Assembly (NCBI RefSeq): GCF_029931775.1
Contig: NC_079321.1
Location: forward strand, 17,132,501-17,196,500
Length of the DNA stretch: 64,000 bases
Direction of reading: 5' to 3'
Origin: Euleptes europaea
Taxonomy: Eukaryota; Chordata; Lepidosauria; Squamata; Sphaerodactylidae
Shown here piece by piece: positions 31,964 to 43,277 of this stretch (positions are counted from its first letter, which is position 1; the number at the start of each line of letters is the position of its first letter). The notes beneath the pieces were generated by a model. The model was given only the letters and a program-made list of their open reading frames with translations, ran no database searches and was not told the origin of the DNA. The position numbers were made by a program, and so were the translations under genes.

Positions 31964-32867
31964 CTTCTGTTTCCCGTTTGCAGCCCAGGTATTTTGATGC
32001 ACAAAGTACTGCAGCCACAAAGTGGCTACAATCACTATCCAAATATCTGCATCTGTTCACATCAAATGCAGAAGCTAAGAGCGAGAGAGAAAACGAATGT
32101 ATAATTTAGTGAATCTCAAAACTGAGTGGGCAGAAACCCTCCCTTAGGCAGACACAGACTTACAAGGTCCTCCAGGCAGAGAAAGATGTTCACTCGGCAT
32201 AAATTGCAAGGAGGGGCTATTTTTGCAGGGAAGAGCATAAAACGTTTTTTAGAGGTTGCATGGTCCTGGTTTTCCTTTACAGCAGCCTCCTTGCATCTGG
32301 GTGGATAAGATCCAAAGCTCAGGCTAAGCAACACAAAGAATTATGGATCTGGGAAAGGGATCTGTAGCCCTTTCTGGGAAAATAATTGTGTCAGTGGTGG
32401 AAAAGTTTCCTTACCTGGATTGTTTTTCAAGGCTCGGATCTAGATAGGGAACAGGGTCTGAGGGCCAGATGACAAGTTACAAGGAGATCCATGATCCAGT
32501 TTTCTCATGTGTTTTTGAACCTTAAAAAGCATGCCGGGGAAGGATAATTTGGATGGGGGTCATGGTGCCAGGGGAGATTTTCTTTAATCCTTCCCCACAT
32601 TTTCTTGATAGCAATCAGCTGCCTGTTCCCAACAGCTATTAGCCTGATAAGGGAAAAAGACAGGCACTCCTGTTGCACCTCTTTTCTTTTCCCCTTCCTG
32701 CTGGAGTTAATAGCAACTTGGGAGAAGGGGGTTTGCACCAATTAAATGGAAATGGTTTTTAAAACTCTGCTCTCTGATCCAAATAATAAGGACTTGCAAA
32801 TACTTCTTTAGAACACTTCATCAGACCACATCAGGAACGTCTGGCTTAATGACTGTCCGGCTTTCTT
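31964..32867. other. No recognised feature
   Basis: About 900 bases of single-copy sequence. Confidence 0.4.
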
Positions 32868-33208
32868 CATGCAACACATAGTCAAATTGTGGAACTCTCT
32901 GCCCCAGGCTGTGGTGATGGCTACCAATTTGGAAGGCTTTAAGAGGGGAGTGGACATGTTCATGGAGGAGAGGGGTATTCATGGCTATTAGTTAAAAATG
33001 GATACTAGTCATGATGCATACCTATTCTCTCCAGGATCAGAAGAGCATGCCGAATATATTAGGTGTTGAGGAATACAGGCAGGATGGTGCTGCTGCAGTT
33101 GTCTTGTTTGGGGGGCTTCCTAGAGGCACCTTGTTGGCCACTGTGTGAAGACTGCTGGACTTGATGGGCCTTGGTCTGATCCAGCATGGCTTTTCTTATG
33201 TTCTTATG
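32868..33208 (+). mobile_element. L3/CR1-like LINE 3' end
   Basis: Starts in the coding end (gtggaactctctgccccagg) and ends in ttcttatgttcttatg. Confidence 0.83.
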
Positions 33209-34135
33209 ATTTGATCCTGAGGTGTTCAGAATGAGAAATCAGATACTCAGCAGGCTAGCCACTGAAAATCTCAACAGCTGGTGTTCTTCTAAGCACAAAT
33301 GCCAAAATCTCATTCTGCCTGAGAAATCTGCGCCCCCTTCCACCACCCTCAAGAGTCTGGTAGTAACTGGTAGAAGAGAAGAATCGCTGTACAGAATCAA
33401 ACCTTCATTATTCCTATTTTCAAAAAGATCTTTGAAAAGTGGTGTGAATCTAATGTTTCTTTCTTCCTCCAACAAATGGCTCTTCTTTCAACAAAAGAGT
33501 ATTTTAAGTTAGAGGAAGGCTTCAAACTTTGCTCAATGGAGCAGTAGTCTAGGGGTAAGATCCACCCCAATTTGCGGCAGGATGGTTTGGGGAATGTGTC
33601 AAAGGCAGGAAATTAAATGCTAGGTTTTATGGGAATCTATGAAGATGCTCTGTGGTGATGGAGAGAACAATGATGAAGACGAGAGAGGTGTACATCTGCT
33701 GCCGTAAGAATTGTTTTAATGATCTCAAAATGAGAATGATCGGGAAGAATGCCTAGCTATGTTCACCTTGATATCAAAGACCTTCCTGGTGTAGCTGCGT
33801 TAATGGCAAATGCCTGAGGAGTACAAATGACTTTCTGCTGGGTCATCCAGTCCATTAGGCGATAACGAGGGAAATGCTGCTGAATCATTATCCACATCTC
33901 TCTATTCATCACAGCAAGCCAGATTCATAATCAGTAACTGGCAGATTCACATTTATGTAAAAAATATGTTTAAAGCACCTTATTCTAAAAGATATTCTTT
34001 TTTTTCCTCGTTGAATACAGAAAAAATGTAAACAATAACAGAGATGGAGCATTAATGAACCAACCAAGCACTGTTGTTGTAGAGGTATGAGTGGAAGCAT
34101 CTAAGCAAGGAAGTATTTATATTAAATATAGAATA
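33209..34135. other. No recognised feature
   Basis: Single-copy. Opposed frames at 33222-33512 show no domain. Confidence 0.4.
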
Positions 34136-34225
34136 ATAAATATTAAATATTTATACGCTGCTTTTTCCCATGGCTCAAGGCAGCTTACAAGTCCCAGTTT
34201 AAGACCAACAAAACACAATTAAACC
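34136..34225 (-). repeat. LINE 3' tail of the AATA-tailed type
   Basis: Minus strand ttgtaagctgccttgagcc followed by an aaatattta-type end. Confidence 0.5.
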
Positions 34226-35174
34226 CCAAATAACTCCCCCCTCCCTCAGTAAAAATGCCTTGTGGCTTAACACCCCATTAAAAGCTCTTGCAAACAAAAT
34301 GGCATTGCAGGACCTCCTAAAGTGTTCTAGAGATGGTGCCCCGTTACTTCCTCAAGATTGTTCTACAAGATGGCAGCTGCAAGTAGAAAAGCTGTGTTGT
34401 CTAGTCAATGCCAGGCAGGCTACCTTAAGCAAGGGAGGAGCCAGTAGGCGGAAACCTGAGGATTGTCGTTGGGGACATGTGGGAAGAGATGATCATTTCG
34501 ACACATGGGTCCTAGATCAGGAAGGGCTGTAAAGGTTCTAGTCTGCACCTTGAAGTGAACTTGTAGACCAATTGCCAGATAATGTAGCTAATTTAAAACC
34601 AGTGAGATATGTTCCTATCAGCTAGCCCCCAATGATAATCGGGGTGCCGCAGCTGCAGTTTCCAGGTTGTCCCCATGCCCACCCCAACATAGAATGCATT
34701 ACAGAAACGGCGTATTGAACACTGATACTGTTGTCAGAAATCTGGCGGCAGATCATCTCCTCCACCCACCCCCAATGAGTCAAATGCTTTTGGCACGAAG
34801 CAAGCCAGCAAGCAGAACTGGTCAATAATTCTGCCGTTGAAATCAATGGCAAAATGAACCACTTTATTGGGGTGATCTGCATACTATCGTGTCCGAAGAG
34901 GACACTGGGGCATTCTTCCTTTGTCTATGATACAGTACAAAAGGATCAGAGGACCCAAAGACCACATGCAGGGTCCACCAGTCTTTTATCAATGGCCCAC
35001 ACAGACTTCCATTCCCACTCACAGGTTGCTTGTTCCAATTAAAGGAAAGAACATTCCACTAGAGTACTCTACTGCTAAAGTAGAAGAATTTAGAAGATCT
35101 TGGCTCTCCTTTGACAATGCTGTTAAACTGCAAAGAATTCAAAAGAATCTAGGTAGTTGAAAGCTAGACTGGGA
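34226..35174. other. No recognised feature
   Basis: Single-copy sequence, partly possible old LINE debris at 34226-34560. Confidence 0.35.
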
Positions 35175-35365
35175 ATTCTGAACTGGGTTTGTTTCCCCAC
35201 TCCTACATATGAAGCCAGCTGGGTGACCTTAAGCGAGTCACACTCTCTCAGCCCCACCTACCCCACAGGGTGTGTTGTGGGGAGGGGGAGGGAAGGTGAT
35301 TGTAAACTGGTTTGATTCTCCCGTAAGTGGCAGAAAAAGTCAGCATATAAAAACCAACTCTTCCG
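35175..35365 (+). repeat. Sauria-type tRNA SINE, headless
   Basis: Begins in the middle segment (gaactgggtttgtttcccca) and has a complete CORE and tail. Confidence 0.82.
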
Positions 35366-35515
35366 CTGCCCTTGCTCAGCTTTGAAGCTCCCAGGTTGAC
35401 CTGGGGAAATCACTCTCTCTCAACAAAACATACCTTACACAATTGTTCCAACGATCACACATCAGTCGAAGCGCTTTGGAGAAAAGGCAGGACTACAACA
35501 GGGAGGACTACGACA

Positions 35516-35647
35516 GGGGAGGGCTGTGGCTCAGTGGAAGATCCTCTGCTTGGTGTGCAGAAGGTTCAGGTTCAAACCCCGGCATCTCCAGTTAAAAGGA
35601 CCAGACAGTGCTGTGAAAAAGCTCTGCCTGAGACCTTGGAGAGTTTT
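35516..35647 (+). repeat. tRNA SINE (CR1-tailed type), first unit of a pair, tail missing
   Basis: Complete head and body up to gagaccttggagag, then a T-run where the next copy begins. Confidence 0.82.
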
Positions 35648-35657
35648 TTTTTTTCCG

Positions 35658-35871
35658 GAGGAGCTGTGGCTCAGTGATAGAGCATCTGCTTGTCATGCAG
35701 AGGATCCCAGGTTCAATCCCTGGCATTTCCAGTTAAAGGGATCAGGCAAGTAGGTGATGTGAAAGACCTCTATCTGAGACCCTAGAGAGCTGCTGCCGGT
35801 CTGAGTAGACAACACTGACTTTGATGGACCAAGGGTCTGATTCAGTATAAGGCAGCTTCATGTGTTCAAGC
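35658..35871 (+). repeat. tRNA SINE with CR1-like tail, second unit, full length
   Basis: One of the clearest copies: head gctgtggctcagtgatagag, tail gatggaccaagggtctgat and tcatgtgttca end. Confidence 0.9.
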
Positions 35872-36619
35872 AGTCAAGCTCTGCACCACCCAACAGCTTA
35901 ATGTCTGTAAGATATATCACTCACGACAAAATAAGAGCGTTAAGTCAAAAACCTGAAGATCCAATCTTGCCTTCCGATTACTGTCAGTCACTGCAAACCC
36001 CTTGGAAATTATCCAAGCAGCAAATACACCCCCCCATCTCCTACAATATAATTTACTCTTATTGAGACTGGGAGAAAAAACCTCTAGCTTTCTCATGCAG
36101 AAGTGATAATTTAAAAATAAAACCAATTCAATGCTCACAAGTTCTATAAAAAGCTAGGAATATTAATGTATCTGTTGAACAAGCAGAAGCCAAAAGCAAC
36201 ACTGGTGTGAATTGTGTAGCTGAATTAGATCTGCTGCAGATTTGGCTGTTGGAATATTTTAAGAAGGGAGCTGTTTTTTAAACTCTTGTTCCCAGACTCT
36301 TTCACTGCTGTTTGAACAGCTAAGCATGCACTCTTCAGATTTGATTAAGGTCTTGTGCTATTAAAGCACACACACACACACACACATTCATAGTCAAGTT
36401 CCCCCGGGGGTGCGTGTGTTAAATTCTGCAATCCATCAATGTGTTTATCTAGTTGCGATGCAAATTATGCAAAGAACGCAAAGGGAATGGGGACATAAAC
36501 CCCCAATTTATATCCTGCCAACTGAGGCATGTCCAGAGCAGCAACTGTCAATATAGCAAATTCTCAGCCTGACCTACCTTACAGGGTGGGGAAGAATGTG
36601 AGAAAATAGAGGGGGGAGG
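35872..36619. other. Single-copy sequence with a (CA)n at 36368-36386
   Basis: No gene or other repeat was recognised. Confidence 0.4.
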
Positions 36620-36768
36620 AAGAAGAGTTGTTTTTTATATGCCGTCTTTCTCTACCACTTAAAGGAGACTCAAACCGGCTTACAATCACCTTCCCTTCAC
36701 CTCCCCACAACAGACACCCTGTGAGGTGGGTGGGGCTGAGAGAGCTCTAACAGAGCTGTGACTAGCCC

Positions 36769-37302
36769 TATATTGGAAACATGCGGAAGATTATTGTATT
36801 GCGAGGAGTTCAGGTTGACATGTCTCATTTCCCCATATTCCCTCTGTAAAGAATGGTGATCTATTAAGCATAGTTTGTTTTCTTTCTTCCTTACGAAACG
36901 GGAGCCCTGTGTACCAGGTGTAATCTTAGATTGGTTAGGCTTCTAAATTGTTTACCATTACGTTAGCTCAAGAGTTAGGTGATATGCATGATCAGGAATG
37001 AAGGGTTGTGAGAAGGGTGCACTAAATCAACCTATTAAGGTATCTGGCCTGAGTGATAAAAAACCCAAGGTCGAAAACCTGGGAGAGCTTCAACACAGCT
37101 CAACACTGACTGACGACCAGGGGTCTCTCTCGCTGCTGTACCCAGAGCTCCTAGCAGCTGAAGGGGAGATAAGCTCTTGTAAGGTATAAATACTATTTTG
37201 TGTGCCTGCTGAATGCTTTGTTTTGTAAATAAAGCATTGCTTTTCCTTCACCTGCCTATTTATTGCCTCCAAATCCAAAAGAACCCCTGCCTTGGCAGAA
37301 CA
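36769..37302 (+). mobile_element. Solo LTR (534 bp), fossil of an LTR retroelement
   Basis: The SINE sequence AGCCC is duplicated at both edges (36764-36768, 37303-37307), as expected of LTR elements. Inside are a TATA-like ggtataaatac at about 37181 and AATAAA at about 37219 followed by a T/C-rich tail, the usual promoter and polyadenylation layout. No internal genes are present. It is younger than the host SINE. Family (gypsy-like or retroviral) is undecided. Confidence 0.7.
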
Positions 37303-37441
37303 AGCCCAAGGCCACACAGCTGGCTTCGTGTGTAGGAGTGGGGAAACAAATCCAGTTCATTAGATTAGCCTCCGCTGCTCATGTGGAGGAGTGAGGAATC
37401 AAACCCGGTTCTCCAGATCAGACTCCACCACTCCAAACCAC

Positions 37442-37739
37442 CGTGGTGTAGTGCTTAAGAGCGGTGGTTTGGAGCGGTGGAGTCTGATCTGGAGAACCAG
37501 GTTTGATTCCCCCCTCCTCCACATGAGCAGCAGAGGCTAATCTGGTGAACTAGATTTGTTTCCCCACTCCTACACACGAAGCCAGCTGGGTGACCTTGGG
37601 CGAGTCACAGCTCTCTCAGCCGCACCTACCTCACAGGGTGTCTGTTGTGGGGAGGGGAAGGGAAGGCGATTGTAAGCCGGTTTGATTCTGCCTTAAGTGG
37701 TAGAGAACGTCAGCATATAAAAACCAACTCTTCTTCTTC
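37442..37739 (+). repeat. Sauria-type tRNA SINE, long form, inserted head-to-head into the older SINE
   Basis: A complete plus-strand copy from gtggtgtagtgcttaagagc to the cttcttctt tail. It is inserted at aaccac of the older copy's head, giving two facing inverted SINEs. Confidence 0.88.
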
Positions 37740-38049
37740 TTAACCACTACACCATGCTGGCTGTACACCACACTGGAATGGAAGCTTGATCAGCTGACAG
37801 AGCTTATGCCTGGATCCATCATCACACAGTCCCCTGTCCCCCCATGAGGGGTCTGCGGGCAGCTTTGCAAAATAGTTACAAAATTCGACTAGCCTTGGGC
37901 ATTTGCTAATTTGCATTCAAATTAGGTGGGTCTGATAGAAAGCCAACAGGTCACTGTAAGGATGATGTCATAACAGCCACAGCAATGAATGGCCCGAACA
38001 ATCTCTTTGAAGATTGCCCAGTCTCTTTGGAGACTCAAAAGCAGATCCA

Positions 38050-38270
38050 GTGGGGTGTAGTGGTCAGAGAGTCTGGTTTGGATCTGGGACACCCGGGTTC
38101 GAACCCCCATTCTGCCATGGAAGCTTGCTGGGTGACTTTAAGCCAGTCACACACTCTCAGCATAGCCTACCTTGCAGGGCTGGTTGAGAGCATAAAATGG
38201 AGAAGGCGAGAATGTTGTAAGCCACCATAGGTTGCCATTGGGGGGGGGGAAGTGGGGTATACATGAAGTA
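38050..38270 (+). repeat. CORE-type tRNA SINE (second type), full length
   Basis: Head ggggtgtagtggtcagagag, B box gggttcgaaccc, CORE and a G-run before gtggggtatacatgaa. It lies in the SHLD1 3' region. Confidence 0.87.
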
Positions 38271-38462
38271 ATTTAAGAAGTAATTTTTAAGAAGTTTCTT
38301 CTGTGGACTACATTCTGGTGAACGGATGCTCTGGTGGAATACTTGTCCTTGTGTGTACGATCTAACAGTCCCTTCCCTATTAAAAAAAAACCATTTTCAG
38401 CGGATGGTCATGAAAACCACACAAAAACGGTGCTTAGAAACCGACCGACGTCAAGGCCACGT

Positions 38463-38962
38463 TCATTTTGTTACATCCTGTTTTAAGAGAAACTGAAGGA
38501 CGTCATCGGAAAGTCCAGGGATTTTTTTCCCTTCTTCCAAACTAGCATTACTTTCAGTAGCGGCAGAAAAGCAGGTGCCCCTTGAACGTTGAGGAAAGAC
38601 CTTGTTACCATCTTGGTTCAAAACCATCTGGGCTACCTGGAGACTCCGCAGGGCATATTCTGTTCCTTCTCTGTCGGCCAGATCTGCGATTTTGGCAGAT
38701 ATGCGTTGTGAAGCTGACTCAAGTGCCAGGCTGCCATGAAATCGCATTTTTGGACAGCAGGCACCATAAAAAGTATCTAAAGATGTTTTAATGGTGGGTT
38801 CTCCTTCATCCTTTTGCTCAGGTGTCCAAGATGAGGGATGCTCGCTGGCTTGGAAGGACTCTGAAGTAATACAATTATTGGATTTTGTCTTTTCACAGGA
38901 ATTGGGCCACAAATTTCTGTTGGCTCCGGTGGGGTGTTCTTCAAAAATTGCACTGTCGGGAT
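38463..38962 (-). CDS. SHLD1: SHLD1 (shieldin complex subunit 1), terminal coding exon
   Basis: SHLD1 belongs to the shieldin complex (SHLD1-SHLD2-SHLD3-REV7). It acts in the nucleus downstream of 53BP1-RIF1, shields double-strand break ends from resection and favours end joining. The minus strand reads through from a splice acceptor at 38963-38964 to a TGA at 38463-38465, about 165 codons after a split first codon. The residues match the C-terminal part of human SHLD1 as I recall it: KTSLDTFYG for human RKSLDRFYE, YALRSLQVAQMVLNQDG for YALRSFQMARVIFNRDG, and GLSDDVLQFLLKQDV for GLSKDITHFLLQQNV. The start PDSAIFEEHP also aligns with human PDTSNLNIEQ. No stop or frameshift is seen, so it looks functional. 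The roughly 57 N-terminal residues must lie in exons at higher coordinates and I did not find them. No AATAAA polyadenylation signal is visible in the 180 bases after the stop before a SINE begins. Confidence 0.94.
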
Positions 38963-38991
38963 CTGCCAGGAAAACACAAAATTGAAAACCC
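38963..38991 (-). other. SHLD1: 3' splice site of the SHLD1 terminal exon
   Basis: Read on the minus strand, a T-rich tract (ttttgtgttttcctggcag) ends in AG at 38963-38964. The exon then starts with AT plus CCC GAC, so the intron splits a codon after its first base (phase 1). The aspartate-proline-aspartate it restores matches the human DPDTSN segment, which fixes the frame. Confidence 0.88.
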
Positions 38992-39029
38992 TGTTACTAA
39001 TTCAGAATCAAATACTGTCAATAAAAAAG

Positions 39030-39140
39030 CCCCAGGTAGTAGGTGATGTGAAAGACCTCAACCTGATATCTTGGAGAGCTGCTGCCAGTCTTAGACAATA
39101 CTGACCTTGACAGACCCATGGACTGATTCAGTATAATGCT
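39030..39140 (+). repeat. tRNA SINE (CR1-tailed type), tail half
   Basis: Body from caggtagtaggtgatgtgaa to gattcagtataatgc, headless. Confidence 0.75.
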
Positions 39141-39420
39141 AAAATTACAAATATATAAATTTTAATAAGGTGCAAAGTCAAATTAAAAACATAAGGCCTC
39201 TAGCACAGGCAAGATTTTCACATCCAATATATGCAAACTTAAATACCTGTGATGTACAATCTTACATTGACCAAAGTAGGATCCAGAAAGGACCAAACGC
39301 GTTTCAGCCTGAGAATGCCTTCCTCAGTGGTCAGTCATAGAGTGATAATCTAGCACACATCCTAATAATATAACTGTGTCATAATAAACAGTAAAAAATG
39401 TATAAAAGCCCTTCTAGTAT
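39141..39420 (-). mobile_element. Penelope-like terminal repeat fragment with hammerhead-like core
   Basis: The minus strand reads CTGAGGA, a short stem region, then GAAACGCGTTTGG (39295-39327), a motif common in Penelope-like terminal repeats, followed by AT-rich untranslated sequence. Confidence 0.6.
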
Positions 39421-39737
39421 AATGAAGCTCCCTGTAAGTTTATTTAATCTTATATACTAGAACATGACTTTCATGACTCACCTTCTGTTACATGCCGGGC
39501 TCTTGAGGATGTATATACATCAAGCAGTGTATAGGGCATCAGTTATTGACCTGTATAATCTCTCTCTCTTTCTCCCATTATGGTTGCTTGTCAAAGACTT
39601 GAAATCACATAATTTTATCAACAAAACAGCTCCAAAATAAAATGTTGATGTGAATCTCCTAGGATTATTTGTATAGCTTGAATGCTTTCTGCTGAAAAGA
39701 CACAAATTTCTTTGGAGAAATTTGAGGCTAACTGTGC

Positions 39738-39822
39738 AATAATGACCATAGTTACACCCTTCTAAACTTACTTACTACAATAAACTCAGAAGGGTATAAT
39801 TCCACTTAGGATTGCACTGTCA
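39738..39822. repeat. Short palindromic MITE (TGCAATCCTA family)
   Basis: gttacacccttctaaac pairs with ctcagaagggtataatt, and the right end taggattgcactgtc is intact. Confidence 0.7.
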
Positions 39823-40272
39823 AATGTGTTTGTCTCTTCTTGTTACTTTTTTGAAGCAGCATATAGTCAGCTTAATAAAGCTTGATAAGAACAAGACTTT
39901 CCAAGTTAGAGATTCGAGTTTTCAATACAAAATAAAGAGTGCACATGTTTGCACTACCTGATTACATACATAATTACCAAGCTTGATTGATGGCTTAGTT
40001 TGTCCATGTGTACATAAAACACATTGTGTGCATTAACAGGTATGGTATGCAAGAGACCTGAGCAGAAAATGGATTTTCTGCTTCACTAAAGCTTTTCCTG
40101 CTGTGAAAGGAAGGACAATTCTGACCTCTGCCAATAGCCAAAGGATCAAGGGCCAGTGGGCGATTGCACCCCCTTCTCCCCCCCAACAAAAAAACACCAC
40201 TGCAAAGGCTAGAAAGTGCCCACGGCGGCACCCTTCCACCAGCATGAAGAAACTACACGCATTGCATTTGAA
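39823..40272. other. No recognised feature
   Basis: Single-copy sequence in a SHLD1 intron. Confidence 0.4.
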
Positions 40273-40512
40273 TTCATTCATTTATTTATATTCCGCTTTT
40301 CTCCACAGGTGGGTCTCAAATCAGCTTAGAACATCCTCCTCCCCTCCTCTGTTTTTTCACATTCATCCCCACCCTGTAAGGTAGGTCAGGCTGAGAGTTT
40401 GCTACAGGCCCAAGGTCACTCAGTGAGCTTCCATGATAGGAGTGGGGATTCAGACCTAGGTCTCCCACGATCCTAGTCCAACACATTATCCATTACCCCC
40501 CACCAGCTCTCA
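40273..40512 (-). repeat. CORE-type tRNA SINE (second type)
   Basis: Minus strand with T-rich tail at 40273-40290. The head is diverged but the B box region is readable. Confidence 0.75.
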
Positions 40513-40897
40513 GAGCTTAGTTGGGTGCAAATTTTCCCAGTCTTCATCTTTCTTTCTTTTCTTAATGAAAAGCAATCATGGGAGGCTAGAAGCTTGAGCA
40601 GTGCACCAGCAGGAAAGTAGAACTCTTTCCTCTGGGCTTTTCTCTAAAAACAATGGTGCTCTCAGCTGCTTTGTTCCCTGCAGGATCAAGGGTATCCCAT
40701 ATTCACCCTCCTTTCCTTTCCCACAGGTGGAAAAGCAGATTCAGGAAGGGAGGAGGGTGTTTCCAAGGGGCCAACTGGCAGAAAGGGGAAGGGTCAAGCA
40801 GGGCTGCTCCCCAACCATCTTCCATTCCCAATCGCAACCTCCAAGGCTGCTCTTCAGCTGCAGGAAACTGGAGGAAATATGCAGTCGACTGAAGGCG
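40513..40897. other. No recognised feature
   Basis: Single-copy, purine-rich in part. Confidence 0.4.
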
Positions 40898-41192
40898 ACG
40901 AGTTGGTTTTTATACCCTGCTTTTCTCTACCTTTAAGGAGTCTCAAAGCGGCCTACAATCTCCTTCCCTTCCTCTCCCCACAACAGACACCTTGTGAGGT
41001 ACATGGGGCTGAGAGAGTTCAGAGAGAACTATGACTAGCCCAAGGTCATCCAGCAGGCTTCATGTGGCGGTGCGGGGAAACAAACCTGGTTCACCAGATT
41101 AGAGTCTGCCGCTCATGTGGAGGAGTGGGGAATCCAACCCATTTCTCCAGATTAGAGTTAACTGTTCTTAACCATTACACCACGCTGGCTCT
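40898..41192 (-). repeat. Sauria-type tRNA SINE, full length
   Basis: Head agccagcgtggtgtaatggt on the minus strand at the right end and tail ataaaaaccaactcg at the left. Confidence 0.87.
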
Positions 41193-41743
41193 CAATTACA
41201 TGATCCTGCCGCGCTCCATTCCCTGCAGCTTATTTTTCTGAAAGAGCAGCACAAAGAGCAATTTGCAATTCCCTGTTACTATATATAGCCTTTCTCAAAC
41301 GGCCACATTGTCATGAGTCTCTGTGTGTTTGCTAGCAACTAAAAGTACATGCCGCAAATAAGCCAGTTACTTTATTCAGGTGTGACAGCAATGAATTTTA
41401 TTTTAAGACCAAGAATAGCCTTGTGTTGGGGGAGGAGGGGGAGCAAAATAACAGGGCTATATTTTGTCTGTATTACCACTATTGCAGTTCAAATCAAGAA
41501 ATCGATGCTGGTTCTGTCTAGCCAGCGCAACATCATGGTACAGAATGTTAACAGAACCAGAAATATCTCAACTGTTATGAATCTGGCACAAATGTTACCG
41601 GGGAGGGACCCTGCCTCCAAATGGGAAGGTAGCCCTGGTTTGTTCAACTATCTCTGATTAGTCTAGCAAATGTAAACAATAAATCCCAGTTTGTGGGTAA
41701 ACCCTGGTTTGGCTGGTTCTGGCCTTAATCCCCTCTCCCAGCA
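41193..41743. other. No recognised feature
   Basis: Single-copy sequence. Confidence 0.4.
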
Positions 41744-42048
41744 GGAAGAAGAAGAGTTGTTTTTTATATGCTGACTTTCTCTACCACTTAAGGCAGAATC
41801 AAACCGGCTTACAATCACCTTCCCTTCCCCTCCCCACAACAGACACCCTGTGAGGTAGGTGGGGCTGAGAGAGCATGACTAGCCCAAGTTCACTCAGCTG
41901 GCTTCGTGTGTAGGAGTGGGGAAACAAACCCAGTTCATCAGATTAGCCTCCGCAGCTCATGTGGAGGAGTGGGGAATCAAACCTGGTTCTCCAGATCAGA
42001 CTCCACCGCTCCAAACCACTGCTCTTAACCACTACACCACGCTGGCTC
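41744..42048 (-). repeat. Sauria-type tRNA SINE, long form, full length
   Basis: Minus-strand copy with head at 42010-42048 and cttcttctt tail at 41744. Confidence 0.9.
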
Positions 42049-42842
42049 CTGCCTATACTGCTCATGGTGGCTGTGTAGTGGTGAGGGGAAGTACTACTGA
42101 ACAGACTGTGGTTTGTGAACCTAGATATCACAACAAATCATGATTAGTACAACTGATGGCTAACAGTATAAATTCTAGTTTGACATTTCACTGTGCTGCA
42201 AAACCCCAGTGTGTTGGACCAATTGCACTCAGATGTCACAATTTAGTCGGGTTTGAGTAAACCTGGGTTTTCATGATGTCAGAATGAGGACTTTACGCAC
42301 TTTTGATTTTAAGCGAGTGAATGCAGCCATGAAGATATGGTTCTGATAGTCAACACACACATTCACTAAGTAAAATGGGAGGTACTGTTCATGCTCCTAG
42401 CTATAAATTTTCATTTTTAAAAAGAGCAACAGGGACTCCTCCAGTGTGTCTCTGCATGAGTCACTATTCTAAGGGTGTCTAACTTAGAAACCCTCCCAGA
42501 GCAGAGAGAATGCAGAGATGCAACAGGAAACTTCCTCTGCATTAAGTACTTCGGTATCAGGAATGATAGAATGCTCCAAATGCTTCCAGTGCAGATAACT
42601 GGTAGAATTATCCAACACCCAGGGCAATTGATATGAAGATGGCCAGGCCAGAGCAATGGAATACAAAGTTCTCCCTCTTTCTCCCTCCCTCCCTCAGCCA
42701 TCTCACTTAACCCACCAGTCAGTCTTCCAATGAATGCTCCACACATGTGCCCTTTATCCGAGAGAAAGCTGATTCTTCATAGATGGGGGGAACACCGGAC
42801 CACATAAACAAGCGAGAAGCATTGGATGACTGGCCGGGATGA
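42049..42842. other. No recognised feature
   Basis: Single-copy sequence. Confidence 0.4.
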
Positions 42843-43277
42843 TCAGCTGGGCTGTGCCGGGCAAGGAGAGAGGAGAGGAGAGCTTTGGCTTGCAGTTCTT
42901 GTTGTCAGGGCTCTCGGCCTGCTGTCCATGGTCCTGGCCTTGATACTGATGATGTAGTAACCATAGTTCTCTGGGTCCCAGGATGCCATCTGGGATTTCA
43001 GAAGAGGTCTGGGTCGAGACAGGTTGAAGACCACTGGGTTAAATTCCTCCTTCCCTTCATAAAAGATTCTATGGCCAGGGGGTGGGATGGGCTTGGGAGG
43101 ATGAATGACCTTGAGTACCAATCCTTCAAACCCAACTGTACATTCTGTAAGACCAGAGGCTGGAGAGAAATAAGTAGAACAGGCCATTTGCTTCCCTTCA
43201 ACCTTCCTGCCAGCCTTGACCGACTGCACACTTGGCACCAGCGCACTGCATTCCAAGTTAGCATTTGAGGGCAGCAT
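42843..43277 (-). other. Unexplained open frame on the minus strand
   Basis: 144 codons without a stop, overlapping a 127-codon frame on the other strand. Segments such as GHRIFYEGKEEFNPVVFN look protein-like, but no family is recognised. There is no splice frame and no promoter. A decayed retrocopy, an element fragment or chance are all possible. Confidence 0.25.

Larger units (their letters stand above)
36620..37762 (-). repeat. Sauria-type tRNA SINE split by an LTR and by another SINE
   Basis: Pieces at 36620-36768, 37303-37441 and 37740-37762 join into one minus-strand long-form SINE. Its tail is on the left and its head tRNA boxes on the right. Confidence 0.85.

Noticed and set aside
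37181-37225. TATA-like box and AATAAA as a host promoter or gene end
   Set aside because: They lie inside a 534-bp insert with a 5-bp duplication and the layout of an LTR.
38777-38977. Alternative 66-codon minus frame over SHLD1
   Set aside because: It is the shifted frame of the SHLD1 exon. The frame matching human SHLD1 is the other one.
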